Shown here piece after piece: positions 31,572 to 38,918 of a DNA stretch of 41,625 nucleotides (position 1 is its first letter; each line of letters opens with the position of its first letter). Below the pieces are notes generated by a model. It did not search any database. It was given only the letters and a program-made list of their open reading frames with translations, and was not told where the DNA came from. Source of the DNA: Curtobacterium flaccumfaciens UCD-AKU (GTDB taxonomy: Bacteria; Actinomycetota; Actinomycetes; Actinomycetales; Microbacteriaceae); NCBI RefSeq assembly GCF_000349565.1, contig NZ_KB714609.1, positions 344,614-386,238 on the forward strand. Reading direction: 5' to 3'. The translations under genes were made by a program, and so were the position numbers.

Positions 31572-32078
31572 ATGCACGCTTCGGACAAGATGGCCAAGAA
31601 CCTCCAGGCGGTCCTCGTGGACCTCATCGACCTGCACCTGCAGGGCAAGCAGGCCCACTGGAACATCCTGGGCACCAACTTCCGCGACCTCCACCTGCAG
31701 CTCGACGAGATCGTCGACGCCGCTCGCGAGTTCGCCGACGACACCGCCGAGCGCATGCGCGCGCTGTACCTCGTGCCGGACGGCCGCTCGGCGACCGTCT
31801 CCGCGGGCAGCCACCTCGACGCGTTCCCCTCGGGCGAGATCACCACGCACGACGCCATCGACCAGGTCACGCTCCGGCTGTACCAGGCGACCGGCACCAT
31901 GCGCGACGTCCACGACGAGGTCGACGAGGAAGACCCGACGACCGCGGACCTGCTCCACGGCTTCATCGAGCGCCTCGAGCAGCTCGCCTGGATGGTCTCC
32001 GCCGAGAACCGCGCGCCCAGCACCCCGCTGGCGTCCGCCACCACGCCCGCCGTCGCCGACGCGTCGGCGCACGCGTAG
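31572..32078 (+). CDS. dps: Dps family ferritin-like DNA-protection protein
   Basis: A 168-residue subunit of the 12-mer that oxidises and stores iron, protecting DNA from peroxide. The inter-subunit ferroxidase ligands are all present with the spacing of Listeria Dps: His29 (QAHWN), His41, Asp56 and Glu60. AAGGAG lies 8 nt before the ATG. The C-terminus ends in a short Ala/Thr/Pro tail. An SDR gene starts 8 nt downstream, so they are probably one transcript. Confidence 0.93.
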   Translation: MHASDKMAKNLQAVLVDLIDLHLQGKQAHWNILGTNFRDLHLQLDEIVDAAREFADDTAERMRALYLVPDGRSATVSAGSHLDAFPSGEITTHDAIDQVTLRLYQATGTMRDVHDEVDEEDPTTADLLHGFIERLEQLAWMVSAENRAPSTPLASATTPAVADASAHA

Positions 32079-32086
32079 GGGCCCGG

Positions 32087-32887
32087 GTGGACCTCGGTAT
32101 CCAGGGCAAGACCGCACTCGTCTTCGGCGGTGACTCCGGCATCGGCTGGAACACGGCGCGCATCCTGCTGGCAGAGGGTGCGACCGTGGTCGTCACCGAC
32201 ATCGACCAGAGCCGTCTCGACACCAGTGCGGACCAGCTCGAGGCTCCCCTCGGCAAGCTGCACGCGTTCGCCGCCGACGTCCGGAGCGCCGAGAGCCTCG
32301 CCGCCCTGCACGACAAGGTGCGTGACGCCGTCGGCGAGATCGACATCCTGGTGCAGTCCTCGGGCGTCACCGGCGCCCAGGGCATGTTCCACGAGATCGA
32401 CGAGGCCGGCTGGGCGGAGACGATCGACATCGACCTGATGGGGCCGGTGCGGATCACCCGCGAGTTCATCGGCGACCTGCGACAGGGCGGCTGGGGACGC
32501 ATCGTCTACCTGGTGTCCGAGGACGCCTCGCAACCGTACGACGACGAACTGCCCTACTGCGCTGCCAAGGCCGGGGTGCTCTCGTTCGCCAAGGGGCTCT
32601 CGCGCTCCTACGCCTCCGAGGGCCTGCTGGTGAACACGGTCTCGCCAGCGTTCATCCACACGCCGATGACCGACGCGATGATGGACAAGCGGGCCAAGCA
32701 GCGCGGCACATCGTTCGACGAGGCCATCGGCAGCTTCCTCGACGAGGAGCGGCCGTACATGGAGCTCAAGCGGCGCGGTGAGCCGGAAGAGGTCGCCAAC
32801 GTCGTGGCCTTCCTGTGCTCCGACCTGGCCAGCTTCGTGAACGGCGCCAACTACCGGGTCGACTCCGGCTCGGTCGCGACGATCTGA
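32087..32887 (+). CDS. SDR family oxidoreductase
   Basis: A 266-residue short-chain dehydrogenase with the cofactor motif GGDSGIG (14-20; the first Gly-rich position is GGDSGIGWNTA) and the catalytic YCAAK. It ends with the common NGANYRVDSGSVATI region. The Asp after the second beta-strand (VVTDID) suggests NAD rather than NADP. Substrate unknown. GTG start 8 nt after dps and 31 nt before the FAD oxidoreductase, suggesting an operon for redox stress. Confidence 0.87.
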   Translation: MDLGIQGKTALVFGGDSGIGWNTARILLAEGATVVVTDIDQSRLDTSADQLEAPLGKLHAFAADVRSAESLAALHDKVRDAVGEIDILVQSSGVTGAQGMFHEIDEAGWAETIDIDLMGPVRITREFIGDLRQGGWGRIVYLVSEDASQPYDDELPYCAAKAGVLSFAKGLSRSYASEGLLVNTVSPAFIHTPMTDAMMDKRAKQRGTSFDEAIGSFLDEERPYMELKRRGEPEEVANVVAFLCSDLASFVNGANYRVDSGSVATI

Positions 32888-32918
32888 TCGTGGCACCACA
32901 GCACAACCAGGAGGCGTC

Positions 32919-34112
32919 ATGACCGACTTCCGCTACCTCATCGTCGGCGGCGGGATGGTCGCCGACGCGGCCGCCCGCGGCATCCGCGAGCTCGACACCG
33001 ACGGGTCGATCGGGATCCTCAGCGAGGACGTCGACCGCCCCTACGCCCGGCCCGCGCTCTCGAAGAAGCTCTGGACCGACCCGGACTTCAGCTGGGACGA
33101 CAAGGTCGACCTGCACACCGAGGAGACCGGGGCGCAGTTCGTCCTGGGCACCGCGGTGACGGCGATCGACCGTGCTGCGAAGACCGTCACGACGGCCGAC
33201 GGTGCGACCCATGGCTACGAGCGGCTCCTGCTCGCGACCGGTGGGAAGCCCCGCGGGCTGCCGGGGCTGTCCCCGTCGGCACGCGTGCTCGACTACCGCA
33301 GCGCGTCGGACTACCGCCGCCTGCGCGAGCTCGCCGACGCCGGAGCGCACGTCGCCGTCGTCGGTGGCGGCTACATCGGGCAGGAGATCACCGCGGGCAT
33401 CGTGCAGAACGGCGCACGCGTCACGCTGGTCGACCCGGACGAGATCGTCGGCGGACGGATGTTCCCCGACGACCTGGCACGGGCGTTCCAGCAGCGCTTC
33501 GTCGACCACGGCGTCGAGCTCCGCACCGGCCGCCGGGTGTCCGAGGGCGCCGAGACGGCCGACGGTGTGCGACTGACGCTCGACGACGGTTCCGTGGTCG
33601 AGGCCGACGCGGTCGTCGCCGGGCTCGGCATCGAGCCCGCGACGCAGCTCGCCGCCGACGCCGGACTCACCGTCCGCGACGGCATCGTGGTGTCCTCGAC
33701 GCTGCTCACCGACGACGACTCCGTGTTCGCCGCCGGGGACGTCGCCGAGTACCCGGACCGGATCCTCGGCACACGCCGGGTGGAACACGTCGACAACGCC
33801 CAGCAGCAGGGTCGACAGGCCGGCCGCAACCTGGCCGACGCCGACGAGACCTACGACCACACGCCGATGTTCTACTCCGACGTCTTCGACATGGGGTACG
33901 AGGCCGTGGGGCAGGTCAGCGCGAAGCTCCGCACGGTCGAGGACTGGCAGGACCCCACCGTGACCGGCGTCGTCTACTACCTGGACGACGACGACACGGT
34001 CCGGGGTGTGCTGCTCTGGAACGTGTGGGACAAGACCGACGAGGCCCGCAAGGTGCTCGCCGAGGCGAACTCGCTGACGCCCGACATGCTGCCGGGCCGC
34101 ATCACGGCCTGA
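32919..34112 (+). CDS. FAD-dependent pyridine nucleotide-disulfide oxidoreductase (ferredoxin/rubredoxin reductase type)
   Basis: A 397-residue flavoprotein with the FAD motif YLIVGGGMVADAAARGI (6-22), RPYARPALSKKLW (43-55) typical of ferredoxin/NAD reductases such as those of dioxygenases, the NAD(P) motif VVGGGYIGQEI (about 147-157) and the second FAD motif VFAAGDVAEYP (about 268-278). There is no redox-active disulfide CxxxxC, so it is of the ferredoxin-reductase or AIF-like branch. GGAGG lies 7 nt before the ATG. Its electron acceptor is not encoded nearby. A large palindromic terminator follows. Confidence 0.9.
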   Translation: MTDFRYLIVGGGMVADAAARGIRELDTDGSIGILSEDVDRPYARPALSKKLWTDPDFSWDDKVDLHTEETGAQFVLGTAVTAIDRAAKTVTTADGATHGYERLLLATGGKPRGLPGLSPSARVLDYRSASDYRRLRELADAGAHVAVVGGGYIGQEITAGIVQNGARVTLVDPDEIVGGRMFPDDLARAFQQRFVDHGVELRTGRRVSEGAETADGVRLTLDDGSVVEADAVVAGLGIEPATQLAADAGLTVRDGIVVSSTLLTDDDSVFAAGDVAEYPDRILGTRRVEHVDNAQQQGRQAGRNLADADETYDHTPMFYSDVFDMGYEAVGQVSAKLRTVEDWQDPTVTGVVYYLDDDDTVRGVLLWNVWDKTDEARKVLAEANSLTPDMLPGRITA

Positions 34113-34141
34113 TCGCTCGCCCGTCGCGGTGGTCGCGACGC

Positions 34142-34188
34142 CCTGGAGGCCCGGTGCCGGTCCGTCGGACCGGCACCGGGCCTCCAGG
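34142..34188. terminator. bidirectional terminator, 47-bp perfect palindrome of the GGAGGCCCG family
   Basis: The arms 34142-34164 and 34166-34188 are exact complements around T34165. The left arm begins CCTGGAGGCCCGGTGCCGG. It separates the rightward oxidoreductase gene from the leftward hydrolase gene. Confidence 0.8.
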
Positions 34189-34250
34189 CGGTCACCCGCA
34201 CACCGCGGCGCCCGCCGCCTCGACGGGGCTCGCTGCTTCGACCGTGCTGG

Positions 34251-35321
34251 CTACTTCGACTCCGGCGCGACCTCGTCGACGACCGCCCGGCGGTCCGCCG
34301 GGTCGACCGGCAGGTCGTCGCCGTCCGCCATCGCGACGGCGTGCGCGGACTTGGCGGCCTCGAGCGTCTCGTCGTCGTTCCGGGCCATCCCGAACAGCTC
34401 GATGAACCGCGACTTGACCAGCAACCAGGCGTCCCCCGGGCTGAGCCGGGCCAGGTCCGACGCCGTCGAGTCGTCACGCACCCGCTGCAGCGAGGACACG
34501 CCGCGGTCGGGGATCCGGTGGTCGACGTGCGCCACCGCGAGCCGCGCGACCGCGTCGGCCTGCGCGTGCATCACCGAGTGCGCACCGTCGACGACCTCGC
34601 GCAGGACCGCGTACGGGAACACGCGCGCCAGCCGGCGGACCCAGTCGCGCGGCACCATCGCGTCGTGCTCGCCGCGGACGATCAGGGTGCGGGCCTGCAC
34701 GTGCGCGGCACGCTCCTCGATCGGGAACGCGATCATGCGCGGCAGGACCTTGCGGAACCAGTGCCAGCCGCACAGCGCGTACGCCGTGATGCCGTGCCAG
34801 CGGACCGCGGCCGGCTCGTGCAGCGTCGACCGCAGGAACCGGAACGCCGACTGCCGCACCGTGCGCGCCGACGAGTCGACCACGGGGCTGATGAGCACGA
34901 GGTCGGAGAGCTCGGGACGGCGGGCGGCGACCTCGGTGACGACCTGGGTGCCCATCGAGTGCCCGATGAGCACCGGGTCCTCGAGCCCGAGGTCGTCGAT
35001 GACCCGCTCGACCGCGTCGGCGTACCGCTCGATCGAGACCTTCCCACGGAACCGCGGAACCCCCGCGAAGCCCGGCAGGTCGAGCGCGTGCACCGGTCCG
35101 TTCTCGTTGAGGTGCGGCGCGAGCCGCTCGTAGTAGGTCGACGCGATGCCGAGACCCGCGACGAGCACGAAGGCCCGCTCGCCCGGCTCACCGATCGAAC
35201 TCACCCGGACGTAGGTGCCGTCGAGTGCGACGCGGTCGACCTGCACCGTGACGTCGGCGTCCTCGGCCTGGGCGAGCTCCCCGGCCGGGTCCGGACGGGG
35301 TGCCTGGCGTTCGTCGTCCAC
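34251..35321 (-). CDS. alpha/beta hydrolase
   Basis: A 356-residue alpha/beta-fold hydrolase. Family features are LVAGLGIASTYYERLAPHL with an oxyanion-type stretch, the nucleophile elbow GHSMG, and later GEHDAMVPRDW and a VDGAHSVM catalytic-histidine segment. The Asp/Glu-rich C-terminal tail (about 300-356) is not part of the usual fold. Substrate unknown. GTG start with GAGGAG 6 nt upstream; TATCCT at 35351-35356 on the minus strand is a good -10. Confidence 0.86.
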   Translation of the reverse strand: MDDERQAPRPDPAGELAQAEDADVTVQVDRVALDGTYVRVSSIGEPGERAFVLVAGLGIASTYYERLAPHLNENGPVHALDLPGFAGVPRFRGKVSIERYADAVERVIDDLGLEDPVLIGHSMGTQVVTEVAARRPELSDLVLISPVVDSSARTVRQSAFRFLRSTLHEPAAVRWHGITAYALCGWHWFRKVLPRMIAFPIEERAAHVQARTLIVRGEHDAMVPRDWVRRLARVFPYAVLREVVDGAHSVMHAQADAVARLAVAHVDHRIPDRGVSSLQRVRDDSTASDLARLSPGDAWLLVKSRFIELFGMARNDDETLEAAKSAHAVAMADGDDLPVDPADRRAVVDEVAPESK

Positions 35322-35391
35322 GTGGGTCTCCTCCGGTCGGGCGGTCGCCCAGGATACCCGGCCGCCGTCCGCTCGGGCGGCGACGCCGTGG

Positions 35392-36267
35392 TCAGCCGCT
35401 GAAGGTGTTCGCGGGGAAGCCGTGCACCGTGGTCGGCACCGCGAAGACGGCGCCGGAGGGCGGCGCCTGCTCCAGGTCCTGCTCGGTGAGGTTCTCGCGG
35501 GCCGTGCCGATGAACAGCGTCGACATGTCCGGGCCGCCGAACGCCACCGACGTCGGGTTGGCGACGGGGAGCTCCACCGTCTCCAGGTGCGAGCCGTCGG
35601 GACCGTAGCGCTCGACGCGGGAACCGCCGTAGATCGCGCTCCAGAAGCAGCCCTCGTCGTCGCGGACCAGGCCGTCGTGCGCGTGGCCGACGATGAACGG
35701 CTCGAGTTCGCCGAGCTCGCCGTCCGGGCCGTACGACCCCCGGAAGACCGTCGAGGCGCTGGTGTCGGTGACGTACATGGTGCTGCCGTCCTCCGACCAC
35801 TCCATGCCGTTCGTCACGCCGAAGCCGCCGCGGAGCAGCCGGACGGTGCCGTCGGCCTCGACCGAGTAGAGCGCGGCGTCGGGTTCGCCGGTGGTCACGT
35901 TCATGCTGCCGACCAGGAACCGGCCGAACGGATCGCACTTGCCCTCGTTGAACCGGTTGCCCGAGGTGCTGTGCGTGACGCAGGCGATCTCACGCTCCAC
36001 GGCCCCCTGCTCGTCCGTCACGACGACGGCGTCGCCGAGGGCCGCGACGAACCCGCCGGAGGCGCGGGGCTGGAAGCTCGCCAGCGGGGGCGGCAGCGGC
36101 ACGCTCGACCGGACGGTGCCGTCGGCCCCGGCGGTGTTGAGGGTGCCGAGGGTGATGTCGGTCCACCGGAGGAGCTGCGCGGACGGGTCCCAGACGATGC
36201 TCTCGGCGAGGACCGCTCGGGCGTCGACGAAGACGGTCGCGGGGCCGGTGGTGACGTTCGTGCTCAT
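35392..36267 (-). CDS. SMP-30/gluconolactonase family protein
   Basis: A 291-residue six-bladed beta-propeller hydrolase, usually a sugar lactonase. The metal ligands Glu22, Asn153 and Asp198 are all present, and RFNEGKCDPFGRFLVGSM (105-122) is the family hallmark. It could open gluconolactone or a related lactone in a non-phosphorylated sugar pathway; no such pathway gene is adjacent. ATG start at 36267. Confidence 0.88.
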   Translation of the reverse strand: MSTNVTTGPATVFVDARAVLAESIVWDPSAQLLRWTDITLGTLNTAGADGTVRSSVPLPPPLASFQPRASGGFVAALGDAVVVTDEQGAVEREIACVTHSTSGNRFNEGKCDPFGRFLVGSMNVTTGEPDAALYSVEADGTVRLLRGGFGVTNGMEWSEDGSTMYVTDTSASTVFRGSYGPDGELGELEPFIVGHAHDGLVRDDEGCFWSAIYGGSRVERYGPDGSHLETVELPVANPTSVAFGGPDMSTLFIGTARENLTEQDLEQAPPSGAVFAVPTTVHGFPANTFSG

Positions 36268-36319
36268 CGACCCCGTCTACCGCGGGGCGGGTCCGCGCCC
36301 GCTCAGGCGCGGAAGCGGG

Positions 36320-37153
36320 TCAGAGGCGGGCGAAGCGCGCGCGGAAGAAGCTGTAGACGCCGAACGCCAGGAACCCGATGCCGATCGCGACGAGGACGAA
36401 CACCCCGCCGGGCATGCTCCGGACGGCGTCGAACGCGGCGTCGAGGCCGGTGGCCTGGTCGGGGTCGCTCTGCAGCCCCGCGACGGCGATGAGCACGCCC
36501 ACGATCACCACGGCGATGCCCTTGCCGACGTACCCGACGACGCCGAGGACGGTGACCACGCGGTCGAGTTGGCCCGACGGTCGCGTGATCTGCTTCCGGA
36601 ACGACCGACGGCAGCCGATCACCACGAGGCCGATGCCGACCGCGACCGCGATCGCCCCGGCCAGCACCAGCACGAACACCCCGCCCGGCGTCGCGAGGGT
36701 CTTCGCCGCGGCGCTCTGCGACGAGCTGCTCGAGCTCGACCCGGCGCCGAGCGCGTACGAGGCCGACGAGTACGCGATCACGCCGTAGACCACGGCCTTC
36801 GCCACGTCCTTCAGCCGGGCGAGCCAGCCGCGGGTCGTGTCGGACCGTCCGCCGACGATCGCCTCGACGACCAGACGCACGGTGAGTGCGGCGGTGCCGA
36901 CGGCGATCAGCCAGAGCAGGAACACCCCACCGGGCACGGCGGCGATCTGCTGCAGCGCACCGGACTGGTCGGTCTCACCGCCCGAGGACGCGTTCCCGAT
37001 GCCGAGCAGGATCGCCAGGTACCCGATCAGCAGGTGGACGATGCCACTGCCGACGAACCCGGCGCGTGCCGTGACCTCGAACCAACGGCTGTCGGCCGCT
37101 CGCCGGACCTGTCGTCCGGTCTCCTTCGCTGCGTGCTCCGCCGTGTCGCTCAT
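36320..37153 (-). CDS. DUF1206 domain membrane protein
   Basis: A 277-residue protein with three copies of a two-helix DUF1206 repeat, at about residues 20-95, 110-185 and 200-277. Each begins with an aromatic/Gly pattern (ARAGFVGSGIVHLLIGYLA; KAVVYGVIAYSSASYAL; GYVGKGIAVVIVGVLIA) and ends PGGVFLLWL or PGGVFVLV. The function of the family is unknown. The ATG at 37153 is preferred, since the residues before it, up to 37252, are encoded across the hairpin region. Confidence 0.88.
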   Translation of the reverse strand: MSDTAEHAAKETGRQVRRAADSRWFEVTARAGFVGSGIVHLLIGYLAILLGIGNASSGGETDQSGALQQIAAVPGGVFLLWLIAVGTAALTVRLVVEAIVGGRSDTTRGWLARLKDVAKAVVYGVIAYSSASYALGAGSSSSSSSQSAAAKTLATPGGVFVLVLAGAIAVAVGIGLVVIGCRRSFRKQITRPSGQLDRVVTVLGVVGYVGKGIAVVIVGVLIAVAGLQSDPDQATGLDAAFDAVRSMPGGVFVLVAIGIGFLAFGVYSFFRARFARL

Positions 37154-37210
37154 CACGGACAAGCGTGCCCGACGCGCGCCGTCCTGTCCGGGGCGCGCCG
37201 GGCCGTGCGG

Positions 37211-37226
37211 TCCGCCACGTGGCGGA
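37211..37226. repeat. 16-bp palindrome abutting the rtcB terminator
   Basis: TCCGCCACGTGGCGGA is a perfect palindrome whose last four bases (37223-37226) are also part of the larger hairpin at 37223-37266, so the two structures would compete in RNA. Confidence 0.7.
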
Positions 37227-37266
37227 CGGGAGGCCCGTGGCGGTGCCGCCACGGGCCTCCCGTCCG
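37223..37266 (-). terminator. rtcB terminator, GGAGGCCCG hairpin family
   Basis: A 21-bp perfect stem (37223-37243 with 37246-37266) with a minimal 2-nt centre; the left arm begins CGGACGGGAGGCCCGTGG. It lies 14 nt past the leftward rtcB stop and before the DUF1206 gene. Confidence 0.75.
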
Positions 37267-37280
37267 TCGGTGGGCGCGTC

Positions 37281-38447
37281 TCAGTCGCCCTTCACGTTGA
37301 CGACCTGGCGCAGGGTGTGCCGGATCGACACGAGGTCCTCGGCGTCCGCCATCACCTGGTCGATCGGCTTGTACGCGGCCGGGATCTCGTCGAGGAACGC
37401 GTCGGTGTCCCGGTACTCGATGCCGACCATCGCCTCGCGCAGCTGCTCGTGGGTGAAGGTCCGCTGGGCAGCGCTCCGCGAGAACAGCCGCCCGGCGCCG
37501 TGCGGGGACGACTCGAGCGACGGCTTGTTGCCGAGCCCCTCGACCACGTACGACGCCGTGCCCATCGACCCGGGGATCAGACCCGGCTGACCGGCCTTCG
37601 CCTGGATCGCACCCTTGCGCGAGACCCACACGGACTTGCCCCAGTGCGTCTCACGCTGCGTGAAGTTGTGGTGGCAGTTGATCCGCTCGCGCTCGTCGAC
37701 GGGCGTGCCGACGGCCTCGGACAGCTGCCGGACGACGCGGTCCATCATCTCCTCGCGGTTGAGCAGGGCGAAGTGCTGGGCCCACCGCAGCTCGGCGATG
37801 TACCGGTCGAACTCCGGCGTGCCCTCGACCAGGTAGGCCAGGTCGGGGTCCGCCAGCTGGATCCACCAGCGCTCCATGGCCTTCTTGGCGACCCTGATGT
37901 GGCGCTGCGCGATCTTGTTGCCGACACCCCGCGACCCGGAGTGCAGGAAGAGCCAGACCCGGTCCTGCTCGTCGAGGGAGACCTCGATGAAGTGGTTGCC
38001 GGAGCCGAGCGTGCCGAGCTGGTTGCGCCAGCCGCCGTGCACGCCGTCGGGGTCGAACCCGGCGGTCTCGGCCATCGCCTCGAGCTCCGCGATCCGCGGT
38101 GCGGCGGTCGCCACGATCTTCCGGTTCGACGCACCGGCCGACAGCGGGATCGCGCGCTCGATCTGCTCGCGCAGACCCTGCAGGTCGGCCGGCAGGTCGC
38201 TCGCGGTGAACTGCGTGCGGACCGCGATCATGCCGCAGCCGATGTCCACGCCGACGGCCGCCGGCATGATCGCGCCGAGGGTCGGGATGACGGACCCGAC
38301 GGTGGCCCCGAGGCCCAGGTGTGCGTCGGGCATGAGGGCCAGGTGCGGGAACACGAACGGCATGCGCGCGGTCGTGCGGGCCTGCTGCTCGGTGTTGTCC
38401 TCGAGCATCGAGGCCCAGCTGAGCAATCGGTCGTTGATCTTCTTCAT
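37281..38447 (-). CDS. rtcB: RtcB family RNA ligase
   Basis: A 388-residue, manganese- and GTP-dependent RNA ligase that joins 2',3'-cyclic phosphate or 3'-phosphate to 5'-OH ends, in tRNA repair or splicing. Metal-site residues are in VGVDIGCGM (66-73, Asp68 and Cys71), GSGNHF (148-153), HSGSRGVG (169-176) and NCHHNF (257-262). His316 in SSPHGAGR is the expected guanylylated histidine. The length is close to E. coli RtcB (408). The ATG at 38447 has only a weak purine site. No RtcA or RtcR gene is adjacent; instead there is a 470-bp leader region with a candidate small ORF. Confidence 0.93.
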   Translation of the reverse strand: MKKINDRLLSWASMLEDNTEQQARTTARMPFVFPHLALMPDAHLGLGATVGSVIPTLGAIMPAAVGVDIGCGMIAVRTQFTASDLPADLQGLREQIERAIPLSAGASNRKIVATAAPRIAELEAMAETAGFDPDGVHGGWRNQLGTLGSGNHFIEVSLDEQDRVWLFLHSGSRGVGNKIAQRHIRVAKKAMERWWIQLADPDLAYLVEGTPEFDRYIAELRWAQHFALLNREEMMDRVVRQLSEAVGTPVDERERINCHHNFTQRETHWGKSVWVSRKGAIQAKAGQPGLIPGSMGTASYVVEGLGNKPSLESSPHGAGRLFSRSAAQRTFTHEQLREAMVGIEYRDTDAFLDEIPAAYKPIDQVMADAEDLVSIRHTLRQVVNVKGD

Positions 38448-38601
38448 GGTGTCGTCTCGCTTTCGTGACGGTCGAGGTGACGGTCCGAGACGGTCGCACG
38501 CCGGGCCTCCTGGTCGTCGCCGGACGTGGCGGACGGAAGGAAGCGGTGCTGACGAACGCCCCGGGCCGGGTGGGCACGAGGCGTCGTGGGACGTCGCGTG
38601 C

Positions 38602-38700
38602 CTACGCGGGATAGCGGAGGGACCGCTGCTGCTCGGGCAGCACGGCGGCCGCGGCGAGCTGGAGCTCGACGCGTTCCTCGTTGTGCTGCACGGCGCGCAT
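38602..38700 (-). CDS. candidate 32-residue ORF in the rtcB leader
   Basis: Reads MRAVQHNEERVELQLAAAAV and ends SLRYPA. It has a strong site (GGAAGGA, 6 nt before the ATG), G/C third positions in nearly all codons, an amphipathic helix-like composition, and a promoter with a hairpin leader upstream. It ends 154 nt before rtcB on the same strand. It could be a free small protein or a leader peptide coupling translation to rtcB expression. I know no family for it. Confidence 0.45.
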   Translation of the reverse strand: MRAVQHNEERVELQLAAAAVLPEQQRSLRYPA

Positions 38701-38756
38701 GCGCGGTCCTTCCGGTGTGCCCGGGGCGGGCGGTCTGCCTGATCGGCAGGAGGACG

Positions 38757-38786
38757 ACGGTAGTGCGACACGCCCGGGGTGCGCAA
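38757..38786 (-). promoter_or_regulatory. promoter for the small ORF and rtcB
   Basis: On the minus strand TTGCGC (38786-38781) and TACCGT (38762-38757) are 18 bp apart. The predicted leader contains the CTGCC-TGATC-GGCAG hairpin (38735-38749) just upstream of the small ORF. Confidence 0.45.
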
Positions 38787-38918
38787 GTCATGTGGGCGTG
38801 TCGGCTGCGCGCCGGTGGTGCTCCGGCGGTTCTCCACAGGCGGGAGGCGCGTCGCGCGTTCTCCACGAGGGGTACGTCCGCCTGATGGTCGCCGCCGGGG
38901 CCGGGGCAGGCTGGACGC

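Larger units (their letters stand above)
38448..38918. other. 470-bp region between rtcB and the GH15 gene
   Basis: It has no long ORF on either strand that looks coding. It holds a lone arm of the GGAGGCCCG family (CCGGGCCTCCTGG, 38502-38514), a 32-codon leftward ORF with a good ribosome-binding site (38602-38700), a CTGCC/GGCAG hairpin (38735-38749), and a TTGCGC/TACCGT leftward promoter (38757-38786). The right part (38790-38905) shows nothing clear until the CAGGCT hexamer 6 nt before the GH15 start. Confidence 0.6.
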
